A stretch of DNA of 5,916 nucleotides from Acidobacteriota bacterium (GTDB taxonomy: Bacteria; Acidobacteriota; Terriglobia; Terriglobales; Acidobacteriaceae). Of this stretch, positions 1-5,916 are shown one piece after another. Numbering within the stretch: position 1 is the stretch's first letter; each line of letters opens with the position of its first letter. The position numbers were made by a program, and so were the translations under genes. Where the stretch lies: the NCBI GenBank assembly GCA_021841795.1, contig JAKCDN010000206.1:1-5916 (forward strand), written 5' to 3'. The notes beneath the pieces are model-generated. The model searched no databases and had not been told where the DNA came from. It worked only from the letters and a program-made list of their open reading frames with translations.

Positions 1-1
1 T

Positions 2-1048
2 GAAGCCGCGCGGCGATTCCTGGGCATCGGCCGCGACGGCATTCTGGGTAGTCAGGCGCGCGATATCTTCTCCGGCGCAACCGTGCTGGGCCGGACTCTC
101 GCCGAGGCCATGGAAACCGGCGTGAACCTGATCAAGGAGGAGATCCGCACCGAAAATGGACGGCGCATCGAGGCCTCAGTGGACTTTATCCACGACGACG
201 AGACGCACCGCGGGCTGGGCGCCCTGGTGACTCTCCACGATCTGGAGTCGGCGGAACGAATTGAGTCGGAATTGGAGCTGTCACGGCGGATGGCGGCCAT
301 CGGACGGCTCACATCGGGTGTCGGCCACGAGGTCAAGAATCCCATCAATGCCATTGTGGTGCATCTGGAGCTGCTCAAGTCGAAGCTGGGCGAAGCCAAC
401 GGGCCCGCAACCCGGCATCTTGACGTTATCGATGCCGAGATCCGGCGGCTGGACCGCGTGGTGCAAACGCTGGTGGACTTCTCCCGGCCGGTGGAGCTGC
501 AGTTGCGCGAACAGGATCTGCGGCTGGTAATCGGCGACGTGCTGGCGCTCTCAGCCGACGAACTGACCATGCGGAGGGTCCGCATCAAAAGCCGCATGCC
601 GGACCAGCCGCTGATGGCAAATGTGGACGCCGACCTGCTCAAACAGGCGGCGCTGAACGTGATTCAAAATGGCGCGCAGGCAATGCCCGAGGGCGGAGAA
701 CTGGAAGTGGCTCTCGAAGAGGAACTGGATGGGGATGCGAGTGCAGCGGCTTCGGCGCGCGCGCCCCGCTTCGCGGTACTGCGCATCGCCGACGAAGGAA
801 TGGGCATTCCTCCCGAGATCAAGGAAAAGATATTCGATCTCTATTTCACGACGAAAAGCGGAGGCAGTGGGATTGGCCTGGCCATGACCTACCGCATCCT
901 GCAATTACATCACGGCAGCGTGGACGTACAATCACAACAGGGCCACGGCACGGAATTTCGGCTGCGCATTCCACTTGTTGCCGCGGATCGGGGACGCCGT
1001 ACTCTGCAGCCTGCGGCCATTCGGAGCCAAACGGGGTTGGGAACATGA
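2..1048 (+). CDS. PAS-HisKA-HATPase sensor histidine kinase (NtrB-like), 5' partial
   Basis: The frame is open from base 2 to the TGA at 1046-1048, so the true start lies outside the window; a GTG at 83 is internal, not a credible start. The first ~95 visible residues look like the end of a PAS-type sensor domain, running into a helical linker (ESELELSRRMAAIGRL). The HisKA phosphoacceptor motif GHEVKNP follows, with His at 326-328. The ATPase domain is complete: N-box NVIQNGAQAMPEGG (key Asn at 668-670), G1 box DEGMGIP (Asp at 791-793), F-box FDLYFTTK and G2 box GSGIGLA (863-883). All catalytic residues are present, so an active autokinase is expected, and no membrane segment is visible in this part. 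The motif set resembles NtrB/AtoS-type kinases, which usually partner a sigma-54 NtrC-type regulator; no regulator is in view. About 20 residues of unassigned tail follow the ATPase domain. The stop overlaps the next gene's ATG. Input signal and partner are unknown. Confidence 0.93.
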   Translation, partial: EAARRFLGIGRDGILGSQARDIFSGATVLGRTLAEAMETGVNLIKEEIRTENGRRIEASVDFIHDDETHRGLGALVTLHDLESAERIESELELSRRMAAIGRLTSGVGHEVKNPINAIVVHLELLKSKLGEANGPATRHLDVIDAEIRRLDRVVQTLVDFSRPVELQLREQDLRLVIGDVLALSADELTMRRVRIKSRMPDQPLMANVDADLLKQAALNVIQNGAQAMPEGGELEVALEEELDGDASAAASARAPRFAVLRIADEGMGIPPEIKEKIFDLYFTTKSGGSGIGLAMTYRILQLHHGSVDVQSQQGHGTEFRLRIPLVAADRGRRTLQPAAIRSQTGLGT

Positions 1049-1599
1049 AGATGCCTGCCAGGATTGTCGCGGGGCTGCTGCTCTTCATGCTTACAGGCTG
1101 CAATCTGCTGCCGCTGCACAGAAACCGGCCGGCGCAAGTCAGGATTCTGGCCCCCGCCGCGCATCACGCGCACGACGTGGCACTGATCCCCATCAACCTG
1201 CCGCTCGCGGACTCGGTGATTCCCGGGCAACCGGTTTACAACATCTGGGAAGATGCGCAACCGATCGTCCCGCCGGTGCGGCGGCACAAGACCGCGAACC
1301 CGGCCGACATGGAGACTGCCCCGGAGCCGGCTCCGTCCAGTGCCGCCGTCAGCGCGATCGGCGAGCTCTCATCAGGCGACGGCACTGACTCCCGTTGGCA
1401 AACCGAGAACTCAATTTCGGACGTTGAGCGCAGGTTGAACGGCATCCACCGCCCTTTGAGCAATCCCGAGGCCAGAATTGCCGATCACATCCGGGAATTT
1501 CTGAAGCAGGCGCGCGCGGCGCTGGCGTCGGGCGACGTGGAGGGCGCGCGCACCCTCACAACCAAAGCCCAGGTGCTGCTGGCTGAACTCATACGATAG
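1045..1599 (+). CDS. Predicted lipoprotein with Pro/Ser-rich linker and helical C-terminus, unknown function
   Basis: This 184-residue protein opens with a short basic n-region (MKMPAR), a hydrophobic core (IVAGLLLFM) and a lipobox LTGC, placing the lipidated Cys at residue 19. It is therefore predicted to be exported and anchored to a membrane. Residues ~20-120 are low in predicted order and rich in Pro, Ala and Ser. Residues ~144-184 form an amphipathic helical pair (HIREFLKQARAALASGDVEG, then ARTLTTKAQVLLAEL), which resembles a single TPR-like helix-turn-helix. I recognise no named family. The ATG overlaps the upstream kinase stop as ATGA, which argues for translational coupling and a shared message. 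A GGGG run sits 8 bases before this ATG, and a GGGA sits 8 bases before a second in-frame ATG at 1051; either start keeps the signal peptide. It ends 19 bases from the convergent nadK. A role near the kinase's sensory pathway is only an inference from position. Confidence 0.8.
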   Translation: MKMPARIVAGLLLFMLTGCNLLPLHRNRPAQVRILAPAAHHAHDVALIPINLPLADSVIPGQPVYNIWEDAQPIVPPVRRHKTANPADMETAPEPAPSSAAVSAIGELSSGDGTDSRWQTENSISDVERRLNGIHRPLSNPEARIADHIREFLKQARAALASGDVEGARTLTTKAQVLLAELIR

Positions 1600-1618
1600 A
1601 GCTCGAAGCCATGCCCGG

Positions 1619-2476
1619 CTACATTTCGCCCCAGCTCAACTTGCTGCGCAAAGCGTCAAAGAAGCCGCTGTCGCCGAGACGGATCAGCTTGACGGTGTGG
1701 CTCGATCGGCAGCAGTGAATCTCGTCGCCGCGGCGCAATTCTACCTTTTGCTGGCCGTCGATGGTCAGCAGAGCCAGGTCGGGAACGCCTTCCACACGCA
1801 CGGTAAGCGACGCGTCGCCGCGCACGACGATGGGCCGCAGCGTGAGCAGGTGCGGACAGATGGGCGTTACCACCATGGCATCGACGTCGGGGGTAAGAAT
1901 GGGCCCATTCGCAGCGAGCGTGTAGGCCGTGGAGCCGGTCGGCGTGGAGACGATGACGCCATCGGCGCGGAAGCTGGCCACGCTCTTGCCATCCAGCTCT
2001 ACGGTAAAGTCGCCCATGCGGGCGATGTCGCCCTTTGAAACCACAACCTCATTCAGCGCCTCGAAGCCGGCAAGCTCGGCTTCGCCACGCCAGAGCGTCG
2101 CATGCAGCATGGCCCGCACATCGAGACTGTGGCAACCCGCGCACCAGTTTTCCAGGGTCGCGTAGAGATCGCCAAGGCGCACCTCGGTAAGAAAGCCCAG
2201 AAACCCGAGATTGACGCTGAGGATGGGCGTGCCCGCGGTGGCAAAGGTGCGGGCTGCGGCCAGCAGCGTGCCGTCACCGCCAAGCACGATAACCAGCGAC
2301 GGGGCATAACCTGCCAGCGACGCGCGCTCCACCGCCGGTGCGGTAGCGGTATAACTGCCGCTTTCCCGGTCGAGCACGGGTTCGCAGCCGCGCTGGCGCA
2401 GCCATGCAACCAGCTCCGGCAAAAGCTGCTTGAGCTCTTCGCGGTTTGGCTTGGAGACGATGGCGACTCGGGTCAT
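1619..2476 (-). CDS. nadK: NAD kinase
   Basis: The enzyme phosphorylates NAD at the 2'-hydroxyl of its adenosine ribose to make NADP (EC 2.7.1.23), in the cytoplasm. The 285 residues match the usual bacterial length. Seen in order: N-terminal Rossmann-like start MTRVAIVSKPNREEL, the signature GGDGT at residues 66-70 (Asp68 being the conserved catalytic residue), LGFLGFLTEV at 90-99, the NE pair of LNEVVVSKGD at 142-143, ADGVIVSTPTGSTAY at 171-185, GPIL at 191-194, PICPH at 205-209 and DGQ at 240-242. These are the expected NAD- and ATP-binding motifs of the family. The gene lies 18 bases downstream of tlyA on the same strand, so the two are probably one operon; tlyA-nadK adjacency is common in bacteria. 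No clear Shine-Dalgarno precedes the ATG, although the family-typical N-terminus supports this start. It converges on the lipoprotein gene with no hairpin terminator visible between them. Confidence 0.97.
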   Translation of the reverse strand: MTRVAIVSKPNREELKQLLPELVAWLRQRGCEPVLDRESGSYTATAPAVERASLAGYAPSLVIVLGGDGTLLAAARTFATAGTPILSVNLGFLGFLTEVRLGDLYATLENWCAGCHSLDVRAMLHATLWRGEAELAGFEALNEVVVSKGDIARMGDFTVELDGKSVASFRADGVIVSTPTGSTAYTLAANGPILTPDVDAMVVTPICPHLLTLRPIVVRGDASLTVRVEGVPDLALLTIDGQQKVELRRGDEIHCCRSSHTVKLIRLGDSGFFDALRSKLSWGEM

Positions 2477-2494
2477 TGAATCGAGTGTAACGGA

Positions 2495-3310
2495 TCAGGC
2501 TGCAACTTCACCGCGACGCGCGTATAACAGAAACTCGCGATTGCCTTCGGCTCCGGTGATCGGAGAGGCAATGGTCTCAACAACCTCCCAACCGAGCGAG
2601 CGCACGCAATCGGCAACCCGGTCAATCGCCAACTGGTGCGCGGCGGCATCGCGCACAATCCCGCCTTTGCCCACATTGGCGCGGCCGGCCTCGAACTGCG
2701 GCTTGACCAGAATCACCGCCTCCTCAAGAGACGGCGCGGCAGCCAGCACCGCCGGAAGCACGAGCGTGGCGGAGATAAAGGACACGTCCATCGCCAGCAC
2801 CGTTTTCTTCAGCTTCCCGCCTCGATCCACAAGCGCCTCCGGCTCAAGCAGCCGCGCATTCGTGCGCTCCATCAGGCTCACCCGCGGATCGTTGCGCAGC
2901 CTCATGTCGATCTGGCCAAAACCGGTATCGACAGCCGTAACCTGCGCCGCGCCGTGCTGCAGCAGGCAATCGGTAAAGCCGCCGGTGGACGCGCCCACAT
3001 CCAGGCAGGAGCGGCCCTTCACATCGATCTGCCAGTGCGCCAGCGCCGCCTGCAGCTTCAACCCTCCACGGCTCACATAGGGCAGGTCGTCCCCCAGCAG
3101 CCGGATTGAGGCATCCTGCGGCACAGCCGTTCCCGGCTTGTCGATCTTCTGCTCGTTGGCAAGAACCCGCCCGGCCAGAATGAGCGCACGGGCGCGCTCG
3201 CGGCTCGCGGCGAGGCTGCGCTCCACGAGCAGAACATCGAGGCGGATCTTCGCCGGCCGCGCTCGGCTCGGCTGCGATGGTCCCGGCGGAAGATCGGCTG
3301 CATCGGCCAT
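2495..3310 (-). CDS. tlyA: TlyA family rRNA (cytidine-2'-O)-methyltransferase
   Basis: TlyA proteins use S-adenosylmethionine to 2'-O-methylate cytidines in rRNA (in Mycobacterium C1409 of 16S and C1920 of 23S); older annotations call them hemolysin A. Here residues ~22-80 are an S4 RNA-binding domain (RLDVLLVERSLAASRERAR, GRVLANEQ), followed by the linker motif YVSRGGLKL (78-86). An FtsJ/RrmJ-type methyltransferase domain comes next, with SAM motif LDVGASTGGF (103-112) and VDTGFGQ. The family K-D-K-E catalytic set can be placed at K85, D175 (AMDVSFIS), K203 (LVKPQFE) and E259 (GNREFLL). At 271 residues it is normal in length, apart from ~20 Pro/Ala-rich residues before the S4 domain. The ATG at 3310 is the only plausible start I see, with GAGGGAG 11 bases upstream. 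Whether it modifies both rRNA sites, or only 23S as in short-type TlyA, cannot be told from sequence alone. It leads the probable tlyA-nadK operon. Confidence 0.96.
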   Translation of the reverse strand: MADAADLPPGPSQPSRARPAKIRLDVLLVERSLAASRERARALILAGRVLANEQKIDKPGTAVPQDASIRLLGDDLPYVSRGGLKLQAALAHWQIDVKGRSCLDVGASTGGFTDCLLQHGAAQVTAVDTGFGQIDMRLRNDPRVSLMERTNARLLEPEALVDRGGKLKKTVLAMDVSFISATLVLPAVLAAAPSLEEAVILVKPQFEAGRANVGKGGIVRDAAAHQLAIDRVADCVRSLGWEVVETIASPITGAEGNREFLLYARRGEVAA

Positions 3311-3314
3311 GCGC

Positions 3315-3331
3315 TTTGAGGCTCCCTCAAA
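3315..3331 (-). promoter_or_regulatory. Small hairpin enclosing the tlyA Shine-Dalgarno
   Basis: On the - strand TTTGAGG and CCTCAAA form a perfect 7-base inverted repeat around a GAG loop, ending 4 bases before the tlyA ATG. The purine run GAGGGAG (3322-3328), the only Shine-Dalgarno-like sequence for tlyA, lies partly in the stem and partly in the loop. If folded in the mRNA it would limit ribosome access. The repeat is directly visible; a regulatory role is inferred. It shares three of its bases with the U-tract of the neighbouring terminator. Confidence 0.45.
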
Positions 3332-3370
3332 AAAATTGAAGGGCCGTTCCCTGCCCGGGAATGGCCCTTC
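3329..3370 (-). terminator. Rho-independent terminator after the beta-propeller gene
   Basis: Bases 3338-3351 pair with 3357-3370 over 14 positions (one G-T wobble) around the 5-base loop 3352-3356, giving a GC-rich stem. In the - strand direction the stem is followed by AA and then seven T (3335-3329), the classic intrinsic terminator layout. The + strand side after the stem (CGCTTTCG) has no T-run, so the signal works for - strand transcription. It lies 24 bases beyond the stop of the lipoprotein gene at 3395 and only 18 bases before the tlyA ATG. Confidence 0.93.
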
Positions 3371-3394
3371 CGCTTTCGTTCAACGCAATCGCGA

Positions 3395-4951
3395 CTACGG
3401 AATCGCCTGGCACGTGGCCAGCGAGGCCGCGGCGGCGCTGCCCGGCATATTGCAGGGCTGACCGTAACCGGGAACGCGGCTGCTGTAATTGTTGTTGCCG
3501 CTGCTGCCGTTCTGCGTGGTCGTGCGAATATCGATCGGCAGTCCCTGGATCAGTACCGTCGTGTCGATCTGATCGGTAATCGTCGGACTCGATTCGATGA
3601 TCGTCACATACGGCTGGTCGGGCGAGACGGCGTAGATCTTGGCGTACTCGGAGTTCTCCGTATTCACGACGGTGCGCGGATGCCCCACCACCGTGATGGT
3701 CTTTTCCACCGTGTAGGTGGAAAGATTGACCACTGTCACCGTGCCGTTGCCCGCTCCGTCGTTCTGGTTGGCGGTGTATGCCTTGGTGCCATCGTAGAGA
3801 ACCGTTACGCTGGCCGGATTCGGTGTTGCGGTATTGCCGACCGTAATGGTATGGATTGTTCCAAAACCGCCGGTAATAGGCCCGCAATCGGCATACGTCG
3901 TGCAGGGGTTGTTGGTGTATGTGTTGGCGTCGTTGCCGTACTCATCGATGGGCACATCGATGACGCTGACGGTTCCCCCATCGTAGTTCGCTATGACAAG
4001 CTGCTCCGTAGCGGAGTTGTACTCGGCATACACCGGACCGGAACCGGCCGGAAGCTGAATCTTCGGATGGCAGGTAACCCATTGTCCGTTCTGGTTCTGG
4101 AAGGGCGTGCAGGTGTCGAGCGAGTTGTTCTGGCTATTGATCACCGTGATGGTGTCATCGCCCCGGTTGACAACAAAAAGACGCTGCAGGTTCGGCGTTT
4201 GCACCGCATACACGGGACACTTGCCCACCGGAAGCGCAGGGTCCGCGGTATTGCTGAGAATCTCGATCGGAGTCGCCACGCCCGTCGGCAGCGAAGCAAA
4301 GTTGGCCGGATTATTGCATGCCACCGTCCCGGCCGCCGTGTCGGGCAGGTTCTGGCTCAGAACATACTCGCGTTGCCCGGTCAGTGTCGCCGAACCCGCA
4401 ATATACACCGGCATGGTGGCCGGACTGCTTGCAGTGGCCACCGGAATGGCGAGTTTGAACGCTTGCGGCGATCCGCTGAATTGATCGACCACGTTGCCAT
4501 TCAGATCCGTCGCCCAAAGCCCCGATGAGGGGGGCATCAGATTGACGATTTTCGATGTCGGCGACAGCGTGGAAAACGACACATTCTTCGTCTGCAGCGA
4601 GGTCGTAATGGCAAAGTTCGAGAGCGTGCCGTCGCTGTTCACGGTGTAGCCGGTGGCGCCAAGCTCGTCCAGCGTAAACGCCGTCGGCCCCGGACCGATG
4701 TTGGCTTCGGTCAAAATCGAATCGCCGGAGTAGTCAATGTAGGTAACAACGCCGGGCGTGCTGACACCCGTCGTTGAAGCCACCACCACATACGAGGTGG
4801 GTTGCGCCGGCGGCCCGCTCGTGGGAACCGGAGTGACCACTGGCCTGTAATTGTCGCCGCAGCCTGCAATCAGCACAGCGATTGCGAGCGCTCCGCCTGC
4901 TAGGGCCGTAAGCGCTCTCGCCTGGCCTTGAATCATAGGAAAAAGCCTCAT
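3395..4951 (-). CDS. Lipoprotein with YncE/YVTN-type beta-propeller
   Basis: This 518-residue protein has a signal peptide with hydrophobic core LTALAGGALAIAVL and lipobox LIAGC, placing the lipidated Cys at residue 31, then a Pro/Thr-rich linker to ~52. The rest shows repeated short strand units of the YVTN beta-propeller kind. Examples are LFVVNRGDDTITVIN (258-272), LVIANYDGGTVSVIDV (318-333), the unit starting AYTANQ (391-421) and one near 438-462; weaker units lie near 53-80, 101-126 and 144-168. About seven units suggest a seven-bladed propeller exposed outside the inner membrane. Eight further Cys (212, 245, 281, 294, 350, 356, 500, 514) could form disulfides. No catalytic motif is visible; such propellers often bind partners or polymers, but the ligand here is unknown. 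An alternative ATG at 4936 (Met6) has AGG 9 bases upstream and may be the real start; both starts keep the signal peptide. The gene stands alone, with a strong terminator downstream and a divergent gene upstream. Confidence 0.88.
   Translation of the reverse strand: MRLFPMIQGQARALTALAGGALAIAVLIAGCGDNYRPVVTPVPTSGPPAQPTSYVVVASTTGVSTPGVVTYIDYSGDSILTEANIGPGPTAFTLDELGATGYTVNSDGTLSNFAITTSLQTKNVSFSTLSPTSKIVNLMPPSSGLWATDLNGNVVDQFSGSPQAFKLAIPVATASSPATMPVYIAGSATLTGQREYVLSQNLPDTAAGTVACNNPANFASLPTGVATPIEILSNTADPALPVGKCPVYAVQTPNLQRLFVVNRGDDTITVINSQNNSLDTCTPFQNQNGQWVTCHPKIQLPAGSGPVYAEYNSATEQLVIANYDGGTVSVIDVPIDEYGNDANTYTNNPCTTYADCGPITGGFGTIHTITVGNTATPNPASVTVLYDGTKAYTANQNDGAGNGTVTVVNLSTYTVEKTITVVGHPRTVVNTENSEYAKIYAVSPDQPYVTIIESSPTITDQIDTTVLIQGLPIDIRTTTQNGSSGNNNYSSRVPGYGQPCNMPGSAAAASLATCQAIP
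4946..4950 (-). promoter_or_regulatory. Shine-Dalgarno (TGAGG) favouring the internal Met6 start of the propeller lipoprotein
   Basis: TGAGG on the - strand overlaps the first ATG (4951-4949) and sits 9 bases upstream of the second in-frame ATG (4936-4934). The first ATG itself is preceded by AAAGATTTGGA, with only GGA directly abutting it. The better spacing supports translation from 4936, which would shorten the product by five residues without touching the lipobox. Confidence 0.45.
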
Positions 4952-5111
4952 TCCAAATCTTTCGTGCTTCTCTGTGTGATTGTAAATCAGCCTACCGGCT
5001 TAAGACCTTACCGGAGCATCACTTTCCTGCGACGCGAACCATGGCGTTTCGTCATCGGGCCGGCCGCGCTCCCTTCCTGCCGCCCGGCGCGGGCCCGGGA
5101 TACGATAAGAC
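4952..5111. promoter_or_regulatory. Divergent intergenic region, probable promoters for both flanking genes
   Basis: These 160 bases separate the - strand propeller lipoprotein from the + strand DUF92 gene, so promoters for both should lie here. On the - strand TACAAT (4984-4979) matches the -10 consensus at five of six positions, but no good -35 hexamer is found 16-18 bases upstream of it. It overlaps a perfect palindrome, TGATT-GTA-AATCA (4977-4989). The part next to the DUF92 start (5050-5100) is very GC-rich and shows no convincing -10/-35 pair on the + strand. No small gene is supported here. Confidence 0.4.
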
Positions 5112-5916
5112 GTGACCGAAACCGAGCTTTCCTGGCAATCCAGGCTGGTGTTGCTCGCAGTTCTGCCATCCGTCGCGGTTCAGGTGGCGCTGGACTGCGA
5201 CGCATGGCTCGCGCGGGTTGCGCCGGTGCCCATCTGGACAATCGGGCTCAGCGCATTGCTGGGACTGGTCACCTGGCGCCTGCGCGCGGCCACCCCGGCG
5301 GCCGCACTCACGGGTACAGTCATCACCGCAAGCCTCATGTTTTCCACTGCTGCCGTCCCCTATGCCCCATGGCGCACGGCTCTGATCCCGGTGCTCGCTG
5401 TCTCTTTGCTGGCCTTTGGCGCTACGCGCGCCGGGCGTCAGCACAAGGTACGGCTGGGGACAGCAGAGGCGCGCGATGGCCGCTCGGCGGCGCAGGTTGC
5501 CGCAAATCTGGGCCTGGCGGCGCTGGTCTCCAGTGGCCCGGCTGCGTCCTGGCTCATCAACTCCAATCTCGTCCACGGCTGGCCCGCAACCCAATTGCTC
5601 TTCGCCCTGGGGCTGGCGGCGCTCGCCGAGGCCGCTGCCGACACCGTCTCGTCTGAGATCGGCCAGGTGTTTGGAGGCCGCCCGCGCCTGATCACAACCC
5701 TGCGGGCGGTCGAGCCGGGACGCAACGGCGCAATCAGCCCCGCCGGCACGCTCGCCGGAGTCATCGCGGCCGCGCTTGTGGCCGGCGCGGGAGCCTGGGC
5801 CGTCGACGGCAGTTGGAACCTGTTTTGGATCAGCGGCGCGGGCGCCGTCTTCGGATTGCTGTTCGACAGCCTGCTGGGAGCCACGCTCGAGCACCGCCGC
5901 TGGCTGAAAACGATGC
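5112..5916 (+). CDS. DUF92 family integral membrane protein (VTE6-like), 3' partial
   Basis: The frame runs from a GTG at 5112 to the right edge without a stop, giving 268 visible residues. An in-frame TAA at 5106-5108 makes the GTG the first possible start; the ribosome site is weak (GGGA 11 bases upstream). Several hydrophobic segments are visible (roughly residues 11-29, 41-57, 63-85, 89-104, 127-150, 158-178, 212-230, 238-258). The DUF92 signature is clear: HKVRLGTAEARDGRSAAQV (111-129), AEAAADTVSSEIG (172-184), the stretch from LITTLRAVEPGRNGAISP (193-210) into AGTLAG, and LLFDSLLGATLE (249-260). Plant VTE6 in this family is a phytyl-phosphate kinase, so a prenyl-phosphate kinase or related isoprenoid role in the membrane is possible. 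For bacterial members this is an inference. The C-terminal signature is already present, so probably only a short tail is missing. It is divergent from the propeller lipoprotein. Confidence 0.85.
   Translation, partial: MTETELSWQSRLVLLAVLPSVAVQVALDCDAWLARVAPVPIWTIGLSALLGLVTWRLRAATPAAALTGTVITASLMFSTAAVPYAPWRTALIPVLAVSLLAFGATRAGRQHKVRLGTAEARDGRSAAQVAANLGLAALVSSGPAASWLINSNLVHGWPATQLLFALGLAALAEAAADTVSSEIGQVFGGRPRLITTLRAVEPGRNGAISPAGTLAGVIAAALVAGAGAWAVDGSWNLFWISGAGAVFGLLFDSLLGATLEHRRWLKTM

Noticed and set aside
52..642. 196-residue - strand open frame antisense to the histidine kinase
   Set aside because: Ser/Arg-rich shadow of the kinase coding frame, which carries all HisKA and ATPase motifs.
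83..1048. GTG at 83 as the true start of the histidine kinase
   Set aside because: The frame stays open to the window edge and the upstream residues read as continuing sensor-domain sequence, so the gene is better treated as 5' partial.
2430..3080. 216-residue + strand open frame opposite tlyA
   Set aside because: Ser/Arg/Thr-rich antisense translation with no domain; TlyA motifs occupy the other strand.
3680..4528. 282-residue + strand open frame antisense to the propeller lipoprotein
   Set aside because: His/Arg/Gly-rich with no recognisable domain; the opposite strand has a signal peptide, lipobox and repeated propeller units.
4525..4538. Short inverted repeat CCCCGATGAGGGG inside the lipoprotein gene
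   Set aside because: Only a four-base stem within coding sequence and no T-run; expected by chance in GC-rich DNA.
5078..5106. TACGAT (5101-5106) as the -10 box for the DUF92 gene
   Set aside because: Two mismatches to consensus, no -35 match 17 bases upstream (TGCCGC), and it would lie only 5 bases from the start codon.
4928..5656. 242-residue + strand open frame across the intergenic region and the start of the DUF92 gene
   Set aside because: Its product is Arg/Gly/Ala-rich with no domain. It starts inside the lipoprotein gene and overlaps the DUF92 frame, which has a clear family signature and membrane segments.
5052..5894. 280-residue - strand open frame opposite the DUF92 gene
   Set aside because: Low-complexity Arg/Gly/Gln-rich translation typical of antisense frames in GC-rich DNA; the + strand DUF92 frame explains the region.

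Overview
The window is GC-rich, tightly packed bacterial chromosome with no mobile element, CRISPR array, rRNA or tRNA that I can see. The gene content (an NtrB-like histidine kinase, a TlyA–NadK pair, a secreted YVTN-type beta-propeller lipoprotein, and a DUF92 membrane protein) and the style of the proteins suggest an Acidobacteriota (Terriglobia-like) genome. This assignment rests on general resemblance only. Lipoprotein signals on two genes fit a diderm envelope.

Layout, left to right. (1) The C-terminal two thirds of a cytoplasmic PAS/HisKA/HATPase sensor histidine kinase on the + strand; its 5' end lies outside the window. (2) A 184-residue predicted lipoprotein on the + strand, whose start codon overlaps the kinase stop in an ATGA junction, so the two are probably translationally coupled. 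(3) On the - strand and convergent with (2), NAD kinase (nadK), preceded 18 bases upstream by (4) tlyA, an S4-domain/FtsJ-type rRNA 2'-O-methyltransferase. The two look like one operon, tlyA-nadK. (5) Between tlyA and the next - strand gene, a very strong Rho-independent terminator whose U-tract runs straight into a second small hairpin covering the tlyA ribosome binding site. (6) A 518-residue lipoprotein with a YncE/YVTN-like beta-propeller on the - strand, ended by that terminator. (7) A 160-base divergent intergenic region with a small palindrome over a possible -10 box. (8) A DUF92-family integral membrane protein on the + strand, starting at a GTG and running off the right edge.

Functionally the window mixes housekeeping genes (NADP supply, ribosome methylation), one signalling cassette and two envelope proteins. 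I find no convincing evidence of a new multi-gene system such as defence or biosynthesis. The points most worth a second look are the compact terminator/leader structure in front of tlyA, the kinase-lipoprotein coupling, the cysteine-rich beta-propeller lipoprotein, and the DUF92 gene, which is truncated by the window edge.
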